Source of the DNA: Anastatus disparis
Taxonomy: Eukaryota; Arthropoda; Insecta; Hymenoptera; Eupelmidae
NCBI GenBank assembly: GCA_017163975.1
Contig: JAFFSR010000220.1
Location: forward strand, 15,580,001-15,644,000
Direction of reading: 5' to 3'
Length of the DNA stretch: 64,000 nt
Shown: positions 48,501 through 61,803 of the stretch, in pieces
Layout of the letters: each line of letters starts with the position of its first letter
Numbering within the stretch: the first letter of the stretch is position 1
Notes under the pieces: model-generated
What the model saw: the letters and a program-made list of their open reading frames with translations, nothing else
Database searches by the model: none
What the model was told of the DNA's origin: nothing
Position numbers and translations under genes: made by a program

Positions 48501-50619
48501 TATAAAGTTCTATTAGATGATGAATTTTTCTGGGATGACTCGTAGCAGTGCATCTGTTTCATATAGTAACTTTTTTTTTTTGAATAAATTTTTTTTATGG
48601 TTTCGGACTCACGAAAGAAATTTCACGTTTCTTATACTACTCGATGTAATAAGTAAATTTATTGTAGACAGGGTAATTTCAACCTTCATTTGTATTTGAA
48701 AATTCAATAATCATAATTTGTAGTGCTCACTTTTATGATGATAATTTTGTACTAATAGTGTGTACCGTTTTACAGTATGGTTTATGTTACGAATTTTAAT
48801 TTTTAAATTTTCTCAAAAATTATCTTATAAATGTACGTACGTTCACATTGGATAAGCTCTATTTTTTCGAGTGCCTGAGTGCGTAAGCTTAATTATTAGA
48901 TTAACATAGTCAGAAGTTATTTATTTCAAAGTATAATATAACGAAATATTTTATTGGGGTCTGTATAAACCACGGCCGTTTATAGTTGTAATTCGTTATT
49001 TTTTTGTAAAGGGATTAGTTTAAAAGTTAAAATATGTCAATTTGAGTAGTTGACCTATCTTTACTTTTTTTATCAACCTCTTTACCAAAAAGAAATCACG
49101 TCTTTCTAAATTAGTGACAATTTATTATAGTCATGGTTAGATTATTTTCGTTACTTTGTTTAGTAATTTAGACTAATTTGACATCTAATTTCAGATCTAA
49201 CGCTACAGATGCAAAGCGTCCACATGATCTAGAAATTTATAAAATTAAGGTTGAAATAAAAATGCTTTTCTTTTATTTAATTATTTTTAATTTAAATTAG
49301 TAGAAAAGCAGTAATGGTTAACCGTTAAATCATTGTTTATATATCAAAAGCAATGTTTAACTAAACGACGAATTTTGAAATGGAGATGTCATAAAAATAA
49401 TTACAAATCTTCAAAAGCAAATTTATGCATTACATTTTTTAAAATTCAACATACTTAGATTACAAGCAGTCTTCATCAAACAAAACTGTCGCATTGCGCA
49501 CTCAAATGAATTTAAAAGCTAAATTGCATAAATGTTTTCGCGATCATATATACCAAGCTAGAAAGAAGATCCAAGCAAGGAAAACAGGTCTCTACGTCTT
49601 TTTAAGACTAAATGAAGAAAGAGCAAGACAGAGAGAAAGGAAAATAAAAAAGAAGAGGAAGAAATAGGGAGAAGAAACCTGCTTTCAACCTGCCACCTGT
49701 CGAGCCGTTATACCAAGACTCGCGGAATTCCAGCATCCGTAATATAGCGTTTATACAAGGTATAACAGAATTGACGTTTATATAGTTCTTCTTGGCTTTT
49801 TTCAATTTTTTTTCTTTTTCTTGGCGCATGATAACGGCCAAATTTATGTGGGCCAACAGTGATGTATTTTTTCTTTTTTAATTTATTGGATAAGAAATCG
49901 TAATGAGATGCGAAAAATATTGAATGAGGAGCAAATACGTACAATTTATTTTAGTTCAAATTTATTAAGTGGCACATTTTTAAAAAAGAAATACTTTATA
50001 TATTTAAAAAAAAGAAACTATTTAGAAAGTTGATTAAATTTAGTTGTTAATAAGACTAAAATCGACATTAAAGGAATCAGTATTATAGATATTGATATTA
50101 ATAAAAATATTAAGTGCTTATAAGGTTATATATTTTTAGTCTTACTGTTTTTTTAAGATAAGTTTTTTTTGTTATTGCTACGATATTCGAAGTAAATACA
50201 CCATTTTTAACTCGTTTGAAAAATTGAAAAATTAATTTTACCATTTTAAGAATTAAAACAATAGAAATGAAATAGTTTGTTTTTTTAATTAAAAAAAGGA
50301 AAAAAATTTCAATTCACAGAAATAATTATTAAAAATGTATGCAATTTAAACGAGAGAAAATAAATTAATTTTTAACATTTTTGATTTTTTTATATTTTTA
50401 TTCTACCGTTTTAAAATTTTACTGTTTATAATTCTAAAAAGTTGTTGCACAAGTTGATAATTTCAATTTTTTTCCAATAATTTTTTTTTTTATTTTGTGC
50501 TAATTGCATTGTTTAAAGTCAGAATATTATAAAAAACAAATTATGGAGACGAGTTTACCTATTTCTTTTTTAATAATGATAATAATATTTTGTTTTAATA
50601 AAAATCAAATAAAACCTTT
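45599..50619. other. A/T-rich non-coding DNA with islets
   Basis: Islets of mixed composition lie at about 45970-46140, 46900-47220, 48230-48450 and 49600-49760. The frame at 48274-48516 would begin with a signal-peptide-like stretch, but only from a TTG codon. No gene, RNA or mobile element is supported. Confidence 0.45.
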
Positions 50620-50729
50620 TTATAACCGAAAATAACACAGTACCTCTATTTAAGCGGAAACGGAAAAACACCTGTTCCAACCGAAAATGAAACAATACCT
50701 CTTTTTAACTGAAAATTAGAGAACTCCTT
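50620..50729. repeat. Degenerate 55-bp tandem repeat, two units
   Basis: The phrase AACCGAAAAT recurs at 50624 and 50679, and TACCTC at 50641 and 50696, both 55 bases apart. The 23-nt segments starting at AACCGAAAAT differ at three positions. Each unit itself looks like two related halves of about 27 bases (for example GCGGAAACGG and AACTGAAAAT). Confidence 0.5.
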
Positions 50730-51296
50730 CTTTTGTGTAACCGTCAACAAGTTAAAAATAATTCTAATTAAAAGAAAAATATAAAACTTAGAAAATTGAA
50801 TTAATGCTTTACTGTAAAATGTGGAATCATGTAATTACATAATACTTATAAACTGTTTAAATAATTTTACAGTTGTAAAAAGAAATTTTTTTTTTTAAAT
50901 TACGAAATAATTTAATAATGTTTATGTTTTTTTCCAATTTATTTTAGCATATGTTCTTTTTTTAATTGATTAACTCGCTGGAATTTTTATGTTTTATCAC
51001 AATGACTCATCGATGTGTTTTTAACATATTGTATAATTTGATGTTATAATTTGATAAATGACATCAGTTACGTGACAGTTGGCTTAAATTTAATATGAAA
51101 CTTTTTACGCAGATATTTAAAGGTTTAATTGTATGTTCATTTACACATTGATAGTTGACTATTTTTAAATAATACTTTGTGAAAATTTTTGTGTAATTTT
51201 AATACGAACATGTATAAATTAAAATTAATAAAAAAATTTTCTATTAATTTAAAAATATTATTTTTCTCTAAACTTCTTTAAGTTAAAGCAATTTAA
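50730..51296. other. A/T-rich non-coding DNA
   Basis: Nothing recognisable lies between the tandem repeat and SINE copy 7. Confidence 0.5.
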
Positions 51297-51497
51297 TTTT
51301 TTTTTTTTTTTTTTTTTTCGTCACTATATTTATACTATTTGTTATGCTAATCAGCGACGGAGCTCGTAAGTGTGTTTATGAACAAAGCACATGTAACGTA
51401 CAGTGGTGCTTGTATGATTCAGCCATGAGCGGGATTCGAACTCGAAACCTCGAGATTACGAATCCAACGCTCTACCGACTGAGCCACAGACCGGCTC
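51297..51497 (-). mobile_element. tRNA-headed SINE, copy 7
   Basis: The A box TGGCTCAGTCGG and B box GAGTTCGAATCC are intact. It has the longest homopolymer tail of the set, 22 T on the plus strand (51297-51318), which suggests a comparatively recent insertion. The GTTAAATAAA end seen in other copies is missing, so the tail starts about five bases earlier. The head begins GAGC and the middle ends GCTC, a paired change from GAGG/CCTC. In the 3' hairpin one C-G pair has become a G-U wobble. Confidence 0.9.
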
Positions 51498-54400
51498 AAC
51501 AATCAATCTATTTGAATGAATTTAAAACAAAACACGACATTAATGAAAACGTTCATTTTAGGTAATATCAAAAAACGACAATTTAGTAAACTCATTAGTT
51601 CCCTTTAAATCAATTCTCGAAACTAGGCCACGCATCCCACAAAAAACCATCGACAACAAAAGACAATATCAATAATAAAAAAAAAGAAGGGATACGTTAA
51701 ATATAACCATTTAAATTGTCTAACGCAATTGAAGTCCCACACAAAGATGCTTTATCGTGACAACAATAGATCCCTACAGTGTAAACGTCCATATAAATCG
51801 TGCTTAGCGACGAAAGTTTTTAAATTCCGTGCGAACAATCCCAAAGTGTCTCCCACACGCGAAACTACACACGTATTATAAAAGTCTTCTTCTTTTTTTT
51901 TTTTATTATTATTCATTCTGATGGCACATGTTTTATACTGCAAAAAATGAAGGAAAAAGAAAAGGAAAAAAATGACGGAAATGGGTTGGAATATGGCCTA
52001 ATTTTTCCTTAACCAGACGACTTTTTCCAATGGAAAAAGTTTAAAAGAGATATCGAGGCGTGTATTTATGACTATATAGGTATATAAGAACGATTTCTTT
52101 TTCTATTCGCATTATACACGTTAGGAATTTCACTTTTCTTTTTGCGATGAGAATTTCTCCTCTTGTCGATTGTTTTCAAGAGACGCGTGTGTTTATATAC
52201 ACATTAGATTGGAGAGTGATTCGCGAATGTCGCGAAATTGAAAAGTGAACTGTTGAGATTTTAGCATATATATATATGGACAAAATACACTCGTAAACTG
52301 TATAGAAAGTTGGATAAGATAGGTAAAAGTTGTAAGATTATTCGAAAAATTGAAAGCACATGAAGAAGAAAAAAGTTAAGTAAAAAATGAATTACCATTT
52401 GAGTTTAACGTTTTGGTGATTTTGATTTATCGTTTTAGTTCACAAAAATTTATGGCACAACTATTTGAATGCGCGCATTAAAAATACAATTTAAAAAATT
52501 TATAGAACTTTTTTCTAGTCTTTTTTATGAATACTCTAACACGGAGAAAATTTTCTCATAAAAATTATCATGGTTATGATGGGAATCCTGTAATTTAGTA
52601 TCGCCGTTAGTAATGGTGTACATGCTTTCAATCGCTTTTATCCAAAAATGCAGTTAAATTTATTGAAATAACATCATTTTTTCTGTACTATATGACATCT
52701 CAATTTTACCGGTTTGGATAATTTATTTTAAAATTTCTCCCGTGTATGTAAATGTTTCTCTAGCACTTTTTCAGTTAATATAAATTAACTCAATTTGTAT
52801 TTTTTTAAATATTTTGTTTATTGCATTTTTAAGTAATCCCTTATTGTTCATCTCAAGTATTTTGTAATTTTTTAGTTTACAAAATAATTAATATTACAAT
52901 TTATTTGCGTTAACGAAATTACAAATTATTTTCATTGTAGACGTTCAGATTCTTTTTAACTAAGGTGAACGCGAAAAATTCAAAGTCAAATATATTATGT
53001 TTTTTTACCAAAATTCTATAATTATTACATTGCCCAATATCTTTTATAATATATTATCTACTTTTCCCATCCTAATTCAATAATAAACGGTAATTAAGTT
53101 TATACCGCTTGTTCAGAGTGTCCTTACAATAATAATAAGCTATTCGACGAAAAAAACGACCAACAGGACATAGGATCGTCACATCTCAAATGACTTACAA
53201 TGAGTCAGCAAGTTTTTTTTTCGAAAATTTGATATCCCCTAATATATACAGAATAGAGAAGACCTTTACCTGATGTCGATTATTTTTTTTTACTCATGAC
53301 AAAAAATGGTAGTCGAGACTTTGTTGACGATGTTATATCGATTACCTTTTATATACTTAAGTACATGTAAATGATGTTAATGTTATAGAATAATTCTTTT
53401 TGAAAATTTTAGTTTTTTTATGCGATGGTAAGAATGTAAACAGATGCAACCTTAAACCATTGTAAATATGTATATTTTTTTTGACGATTCATGTGGGTTT
53501 ACATCTGTGCAGTCTGATCCGATAAAAATACTAGGGATTCACATTAGGTTTGAAGATTTGAATAAATTATCGATGATTCATCATCAGATCTGCATGAAAA
53601 TTCAATTAACGATGATACCATTTCATCATATATAATTTTAATCGTATTTATATAAAATAATTTTATTATAAAATAAAAATTTACTTTGTTAATTTCAGTC
53701 TTAATTTTATATGTAAATATTATTTTTAAATAACTGTAATTAAACTTTTTATTTAACTTTTTACCTAGTGAGCTCGCTTTTTACTCAACATATGAGAGAA
53801 TAACATTTTATCTTATTCAACATTTTTATTATTACAGAGTATAATTATAAAGTTAGTAGTAACAAACGAGAGAGCGAAAAAAAGAAAGATACAAGGACTA
53901 TAGATAACATAATAAGCATAATAACTTCATAAAATGAATTTAAAAAGGGAAAACTTTTATGGTGCTTTTATTGTATAAAAAAAAAAGGGAAAGAAGAGGG
54001 GAGATGTTTATCTTATCGAATCTCAATCTGCATTGTCATGACGTCTATTACTACAAGTATGTAAGCTTTAGTTATGTGCATGCAAGTATGATTGTAAACT
54101 CTGTTGCAAATGTTTATTTGATAATCATCGGATAAAGGTCAGCTGAGCATCAGGACTTTTTCACGCTTTACTTTTTTTTCTCTCCTCGGATATCTTTTAC
54201 AAGTATGTGAAAAAGTTCGAGGTCGTAAGGAGGAAATAAAAAATTTTTTATCGAAAAAATTTGACTTGTGATTTATGAGCTTTACCGACTTTTATTGTTA
54301 TGCATTATTGTTTACTTTGAAAATTGTTAGATTTTCTTTTTAAATCAATATTTGCAAGTAGAAATTTTTCTCACAAGCCAGCAGCGTTAATTAAAAAAAA

Positions 54401-57400
54401 TTTAATTATAAAAATATGATTGTAGTAAATATTTAAAAACGTACAATTCTATTTTAATCTCTCTTCATATTTGAGAAGCAATCTTTAAAATATTAAATTT
54501 TAAATAATATATTTTTATTTTAATATGTTAATTTAGTTTAAAATTTCCAGAATTTAAGATTTTAATAAATTTAATTATTAATTTTGATGTTGTTCATTAA
54601 ATATTTTTATTGTTATTTATTTTTTTTCCAAAATTTTATTTCTATAGCTACAATTCTAGTTTTCTTCAGTCTTTATACACCGGACGTTTTTTTCTTCATC
54701 CAAACAAAAAGAAAAAGTAAGTCTAAAGTGCCTCCCTTTTAAAAAATACAAGAGTCAAATTTCACTTTCATAAATATACCTAGAAAAAAAGGTATATACA
54801 CGTTCTCGATCTCCCGTAAAACGTGAAATTGCATCCATTAAAAAAAAAGTAACACGAAAAAAAAGCCACGAAGACAAGTGCAAGCAAGCTAAGATTTTTA
54901 AACGAATTAAGATAGTCGCACGTACAACGCGTAATCTTATCTTCAGCTTTGACTCGAGCGATCGTAATCTTCGAACAATAGGAAACGCAGTGCGTGTATT
55001 TGAGCAGATACAATGATCAATGAAATTTGTTCATAGAATTTTCGGAAAAACCGGATGCACGTCACGCCCTCGTATAGGCGTTGGCTTTTTAACGTTGGAT
55101 TATCTTGTTATATTCATAAAGGATGTATACGCATACGTCGTTTGCATTAATGCCTTGAAAAGTTAATCATTGGAACAAAAAATAAGGTCTTTTTTTTTAT
55201 TTATTTTTTTACATAAGCGATATATTATTGGGACTTGAATGAACGGGAACAATGCAATTATTTATGGCTGCATTAAGCTTTTATTTGATAGGTGTATAGA
55301 TGATGAGGATGGATAGAATTGAAAATTCGGTTTTTAAAGTTTTCTGAAAATTTTAATGGCTTATTGTTATTTATGAAGAATGCTAATGACTCATAGTGGC
55401 ATTTTGAATACTAATGGCTTTTTTCAGATCGTAAAAATAAATTTTTATCTATTTCTAGAATAAATGAAAATTTTTTTAAATATCTTGGATAATTTATTGA
55501 TTTCGTCACGACTATTTTTTTGTCACTACATATATTAAGATTAAATTTATGAGGAATTATCCGAGGCATTGACTTGCGACAAATGTAATAAAAATTCATA
55601 TTTCTATTACTTATTTAATATTATTCATGAGTGTAGCAATTGAATGATAAGTAAACAGACGTGGAAGAGGGTCTGTAGATGTCGCGAATAGAAGGGTTCT
55701 TTTTTCCGAGCTTTTTTCCCTAATCGGTAAACATCTACAAATTTTTTTCTTTGTGTAAATATGACTTAAATACTTATTAAAAATTGATATTGGAGGAAAT
55801 TGCTTGTTTTGTACAAATATATTACTACCACTTTACTTATTTGTGTATACTGGAATTGAAAACATTTTAAAGATAAAGATTTTTTTTCATAAAAAATATA
55901 TTAAAATATTAGTCTACATACAATATTTATTTTAATGTATTGTTATTTTATTTTAAAAAGCAGAATAAATTTTTAATAAATACAAATATAAATGTATTAT
56001 ATTACCTTTTTTTTAAATATTTAATCAAAATTTTTTATGCATATACTTTTATTTATGTTATAATAATGTATCATGAAAAAATTAATAAATCAATGAATAG
56101 CTGTAATTTACAAGAAAGAGTCAATTTGAATGACTGTAATGAAAAAATTTATAACCATGAAATAGAAGTTATCCGTAATAAATGGATACATTCATGTGAA
56201 CATGGAAGTTGAAGAATTTTTTTTCGAAAGATTGAATGGCTCGTTTATGAGGATATAAGAATCATGATTTCTTGTTCTATAACTTTTTTCGTCGGATTTC
56301 CTTGAATTACTAAATCAATACGAATGTTAGGGTTCTTAACACTCGAATAGAAATCATCTAATTCTAAAAATAAACTACGTATATCTAAAAACAAATATTT
56401 TATCGCGTAAAGAAAAAGTTGAAAGATTGATGATTCTTGCAGGATCAAAATGAATTTATTACAGCACCTATTTTATTGATTATTTAATAACTTGTTCGAA
56501 ATTTTCTAAACTAATAAAAGTAAAAGTAAAATCAATAATCTGATGAATATAAATAAATAATATTTTTACAGAAAAGGTATATTCATATGTAAAAATATTA
56601 TAAAAGCATAATCAAATTAATCGTTTATTATCTAGTTAATTAATTAAAATTGTTTGTAATAACGTTTTGCCCATATGTAGTTAAAAGAGCCTCTTAAGGT
56701 ATAATTTTCACTAATAAATATGTGTATAATGATCTCTATTATTAATTAGAGAATAATCAATGTATCTTTGTAATAGTATTACAACGTATGATGTTGTAAC
56801 ATATCACCGTTGTAATAATATATCACTGTAATGTATATCGTTGAGATGTATTTGGCAATATATATTGACAAATCTCTAATCAATAATAAAGGTAATTATA
56901 TACATATATTTATTAGTAAATATTATACCTGAACAGGCTCATTTATGCAAAGGCAAAATGTCATTAGACAATTTCGATTAATAAATGTCTTAAAATTTAT
57001 GAACTAAGGTTGTCAATATCTTTTCAGAAGCAAAATATTTAAGACTGTTGTTTATGTCAAAATCATCGTAATAATAATTTTATAAACATAACGAAAATTA
57101 GCATTGTTTTTTAAGATTACAGATGGTCACGAATTTGTCTCATACCGAGCATTAAAATAATACTCGAAGTTAAAAAAAACTCTTTTATTTTGTGCTTTAT
57201 TGCATCACAAAATATACATTTTTTCCAAAGTTATCAAAAATTAAAAATTAAGATTAAAAATTTATTAAAAATTACGAAATTTAAATTTAATGATAAAAAC
57301 TATAGTTTGGTACATAAATTTATTTTATTCAATAAACTTAATAAAAGATTTTACTTTTCAGCTTATTTTTATTACTGAAAAAAGAATGTTCAAAGCCAGA

Positions 57401-57564
57401 TAAAATGTTAAAATTTCTAAACATTTAAATAATTTGAAAATTCTTTTAAAATGAACTCAAAGTTGAAGTTTAAAATTTCCTTTCGCTTTCCAGAGAGCTA
57501 CACAACATTCAGCCTGTACAACAGCATCCTGCAGTTTCTCTTTCTCTCTCTTTCTCTGTTTCAG
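51498..57564. other. A/T-rich non-coding DNA with islets
   Basis: Mixed patches lie at 51720-52230, 53980-54240 and 54890-55130. The frames at 54780-55013, 55411-55599, 55940-56212, 56245-56448 and 57190-57378 are Phe/Ile/Asn/Lys-rich and not recognised. A repeated TTGTAAYATATCA-like phrase near 56770-56830 is short and low complexity. No RNA gene or mobile element is seen. Confidence 0.45.
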
Positions 57565-57628
57565 AGCTCCCAGGCAACGATCGATCGTTATGCTACGAGC
57601 GTACCACACCCAAAAGATCCCTAGTACC
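57565..57628 (+). other. Candidate internal exon, 64 bp
   Basis: A textbook 3' splice site (a long C/T tract at about 57535-57561 ending TTTCAG at 57559-57564) is followed by 64 bases that are clearly richer in G+C than the surroundings. A consensus 5' splice site follows, ACC|GTAAGC, with the GT at 57629-57630. Two of the three plus-strand frames are open across the interval; the frame beginning at the first base has a TAG. It could be a coding, alternative or non-coding exon of a gene whose other exons lie outside the window. No homology is recognised. Confidence 0.25.
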
Positions 57629-60600
57629 GTAAGCTCAAGCTATATACTGAAAAAGGGGGTGGTATGTATAGATATAAAGCGCTCTCTTATGCGTGAGTCA
57701 GAACGAGAGAAAGAAACTCTGGGGATACAGGAGAGGGCGCATTCACCATCCTTTCTCCCCTTTTTTTCTCTCTTTTTTTTTTCTTTTCAAGCATTTCCAT
57801 CGTCTCGATTTTGTATATGCTATAAACTGTACGACTGGTTTCATTGACTTCGATGTTTAAGATGATTTCGACTTTTTTTCTTATTTTTTAGACTATGGAA
57901 TAAAGGATGGTTTAGAGTTGGTTGATTTTCTTTAACTTTTTTTATTTTTATTGAAGAAATTATGCAATTACTGTCAAGAGTTTAGATTGAAAGATTTTTT
58001 TTTTTAAGTACTCGAGGATAAAGGTAAATTCAACTTTCTAGAGTAATTGACGTTGGATATAACACGAAACGTGGATTTCTTTCAATAATTTGACGTCAGA
58101 ATTTTCGAGAAATTTTTCTTTTTTCATTGGAGTTTAATGAAAGTATGTTGGAATAACGAACTAGATTAAATTTTTCTTTGTAAGCTCAACAAATACATTG
58201 TTAAATTAAAAAAAATCTAATTATAATTTAAATTTCATTTGTGAAGTCTTTTATAATAAATATTTCTTATAATTAAGAATAAGAAAATGAAATTAACGAT
58301 TTATAAATAGTTGATTTTAATTTTTAATTTTTTAATTAATTAATAACAATCTATTCTTTCATATAAAATGATTTTAATATCTTAAATTAAAGGTAGATAA
58401 TTTTGTGCAGTATCCATTGTGATAACTTTGTGAAATTCATTGAAATGCAAAAAAATATTTCTTTTTGTACCATGCGAAGCGGAAACAGACACTATACGTA
58501 GGAGAAATCATTTACGCATAACTGATTATATTCTAGAAAGGAAAATGTTTATTATTTTACCTATTGAATTAAATATTCTGGAAAAGTTGACTAAAAATAT
58601 AAAATTACAAATTAAAAAAAATTTTATTTGACAAATTAATATTTGTACATTTTATTAAAAGATAGATACATGCATGAATTTTTTTCATCACTTATATTCT
58701 AAACAAACGAAGATTAGATATGTTGTTCCTATTATTTTGAAAAATCATTATAATTTCAATGAAAATTAAAATTCATAATTCTAGTAGTTAATGCAAACAA
58801 TTTTATATTGATAATTATTGCTTTTAATTTTTAAATAATAATATTTATATAACCAACCCTTAATTATTGCCAAATAAAACCCCTAAAATCATTCTTAATC
58901 CACCTAAGAATAAGTAAAATCTTAGAATTCACCCTCTAAATATAATCCCTTCTATTTTCTTTCTACGAATGCAACGAAATAAGAAGCAGCTAAATCAGCA
59001 CTGTGCAAGCTATATAATTTTTGGACCTTGGATTAGAAATAGCACGTTTTTATCCAACTGCATGTATATATAGCTGGGGTGAATAACTCGTACAGTTCAA
59101 GGGGAAGGCCACAAAGCCTTATATGGTATATATTCTTTGATAGGGGTGGGTATCTTTATATATATATATATATGTATATATATAGGTTAACTAACGCTTA
59201 AATATCGCATTTTAACAGCTTGCACGTAAGGTTTGACCCTGGATACAGGGGGGTGAAATTCTGATTTTTGTTTGCCGAAAAAAGAGGAGAGGGATGAAGG
59301 AGTTCGATGACGTGTTTTGAAGGGCGGACTTTGATTGATTTAGGTACACACTCAGTTCGTGGGATTCGTTTAATTGTTGGATATTCGTTAGAATATATGG
59401 ATTCGATTCGTTTATTTAAAACTAGAATTTTGATCCGTGATTGCACATGCATTGGGGCTAACTAAAATATTATTGAATTATTAGTATTTAAAAATTTTTC
59501 ATATAGGTTCTATAATAAAAATAATCTGATTATTTATTCATTGCCACCGAAATATCTGTAATTGAAAAAGATCAATTGAAGAAAATACAAATGAAAAATA
59601 TTGCGAGAAAATCGGATTTAAATTTTAATTTATGATACTTGACCTATGCATCATATTTCACTATTAGCTAAGAATACAAATAATGTAACAAAAAGCAATA
59701 TTTCCATCAGCAAAATTTAAATGTCAGATTTAAGCCGCATGTCAGGTAGATATTTCATTCTGTTGAAAAAAATTTCAATAGACATTCATCATTCGTGGCA
59801 TCGTTTATTTGGCTTTACAATTTTAAAATAGAACTCTTATTAACCATAGAAATCAGACATAGAGCTATATTTTACCAATGCTTGAGCTTGTTGAAGTATA
59901 TGAAAAGTTTAAGCATCAATTTAAAGATCCTTAAATTTCAATTGCCTTATTTTTTACAAATGTAGAGTGATGAATCAAATTCAGCATTATAAACAAGGAA
60001 AAGTAGAGTTTCAATTTTATTTTGGGTGAAAACTATTTTCAATGAAAATAAAATAGTTATTGTGAATATATTCAATTTTAAGATGATTAAATATTTTTTT
60101 TTCATAGTAATTTATTCTGAGTAATATAGATGTTATTTAATAATTTTACAAATTACTTTTTCTTAAAATTCTAAGTATTCTTTTTTAAATATTGCATAAA
60201 AAATCCATGAGCAAGCTGTCGGATATGATCTTAAAATAGAAAAGATACTAAACATTAATGTAATTATATCAACTTTAAAATTTTTCAAAAATTTTCAAGT
60301 CACAAAATTGAATTTTCGTTCTTGAAATCAAATTTGAGTTTCCAATAATAATCCTAAGCATGACAAATTTTTATAATATCAAGAACAGTCGTAATACGTA
60401 CACCTTGATAAAAATTCAAATTTTTTTTATAAAACGAAATACTCATCTTAGAAATGTATAATACAACTCCCACGCAAGCCCTTCACGTTTCTAAAAATCA
60501 TATTCCAGATAACTTACGAAAGCATATTTTTATTCTTCCAAAAAGTAGCATTTGCCAAGTCTTGCAGTTCTCCCTAACCAGTTAAACTTACTTTCCCCCA

Positions 60601-61617
60601 TAGAACCCAGAGTTATCGAGCAACCATATATATATATACTTTTCGGGCGTGTCACGGGGAATTCCCCTTAATTTTTTTCTTCTTTCTACTTTTTTTTCTA
60701 CGTCTGCATAGGAAGGCTTCATCCTAGTGAATAATCGTCATTGTCGATACATCCTTTGACAAGATTGACGATAAGCTAATCGCATTTGAGAATGAGGAAA
60801 AAAAATAAAGAGGAGAAATTGGTGTTGGTGATTTCTTTGCATAGACCTTGACAGAGTAATAAAAAAGGAGTTAAAATTACGATATTATAAGCCTTTGGCG
60901 GCTTTCGTTGGATACAAAATGTGCTATTTAGGTACATGATTATATTTAGGTGGAGTAAACGTTTTAAGTAAACAGGACTGTTGTTTGAGGATGGTTTTAT
61001 TGTGGACTATATGCGATTTCAAGAGATAAACTTGAGATAAAATGTTTACCGAAATAATACACAAATCAATTTCATTGCATTATAAAATCTCTTTTATCAA
61101 TTCATAATCTGTATGCATTATTTTTTTTTCAAAAATTAATTTGAAAATAAATTTCAATTCAGTGATGTCACTTCAAATTAAGTGCGTAGTGTCATAGATA
61201 TCTCAATATTATTATTTGATGTTTCATAGTTAATTTACAAGTATCATTAAATAAAGATAAATTTTTAATTTATCATATAGAAGTTCTAGAAACGTATAAA
61301 AATACATTAGCAGTTAGTTTATAAAGTGAATCATACGTAGAAAATTTCAACAAATTAGTCATTTACAGATGAAATTTTCGTTTTTATAACAATTAAACTC
61401 CATAAAAATACGCTCCATGTCCTAGACCCACTTGTTTTAAAAGATTCCGAAGCATTTAATTAAGTCAGCAAGCACAATCGTCATCCTGTACAAAGTACCA
61501 AACAGAATAATCCTCTACAATACTTAAAAACTTCTGTTCGCCATAAATAACGCGGCTCCAAATCTCGCTAAACAATATCATCCTCCACATAACCTTCTTT
61601 CAATTATCTAAAAAGGT
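57629..61617. other. A/T-rich non-coding DNA with islets
   Basis: A mixed patch at 57629-57850 continues from the candidate exon. A second lies at 59090-59440 with a (TA)n run at 59156-59184 and a CArG-like CCTTATATGG at 59117-59126. A third lies at 60530-60920. No gene is supported. Confidence 0.45.
59156..59184. repeat. (TA)n microsatellite
   Basis: TA dinucleotides with one G interruption. A sequence feature only. Confidence 0.85.
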
Positions 61618-61803
61618 TTAATTATGATCATCAATTCTAAAAGAATAAAGATAAAAAAAAAGAGGAACAAACAATACAACAATAACAAGAATCGCTCCTA
61701 TTAAAACTGCGGCTAAAACGCATATAAGAAGAACGAGGCCAAGCTCATTATGCAACTTGATAAACCAACTAGGGTCATAGGGTGTAACATGGTATACATA
61801 CAT
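61618..61803 (-). CDS. Candidate small membrane protein or exon, 61 residues
   Basis: This ATG-to-TAA frame on the minus strand encodes a polar N-terminus (residues 7-20, including PYDPSW and KLHNELG) followed by a strongly hydrophobic segment, residues 21-55. The first part of that segment is rich in Leu, Val, Ala and Gly (22-47), as in a true transmembrane helix, not the Phe/Tyr/Lys pattern of chance frames here. The C-terminus is RIDDHN. TGATGA lies in frame six codons upstream of the ATG. An AG between them (TTCAG) could be a splice acceptor. A pyrimidine tract ending TTTTAG lies inside the 3' part of the frame. It may be a short transmembrane peptide or an exon. The family is not recognised. 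Confidence 0.25.
   Translation of the reverse strand: MYVYHVTPYDPSWFIKLHNELGLVLLICVLAAVLIGAILVIVVLFVPLFFYLYSFRIDDHN

Noticed and set aside
48274..48516. Frame with a signal-peptide-like N-terminus
   Set aside because: The first codon is TTG, not ATG. The hydrophobic start depends on it, and the rest is derived from TA-rich repeat-like sequence.
51344..51565. Open frame containing a GIRTRNLEITNPTLYRLSH-like stretch
   Set aside because: It is a translation of the tRNA-like head of SINE copy 7. Such peptides appear widely in automatic annotations because the repeat is abundant.
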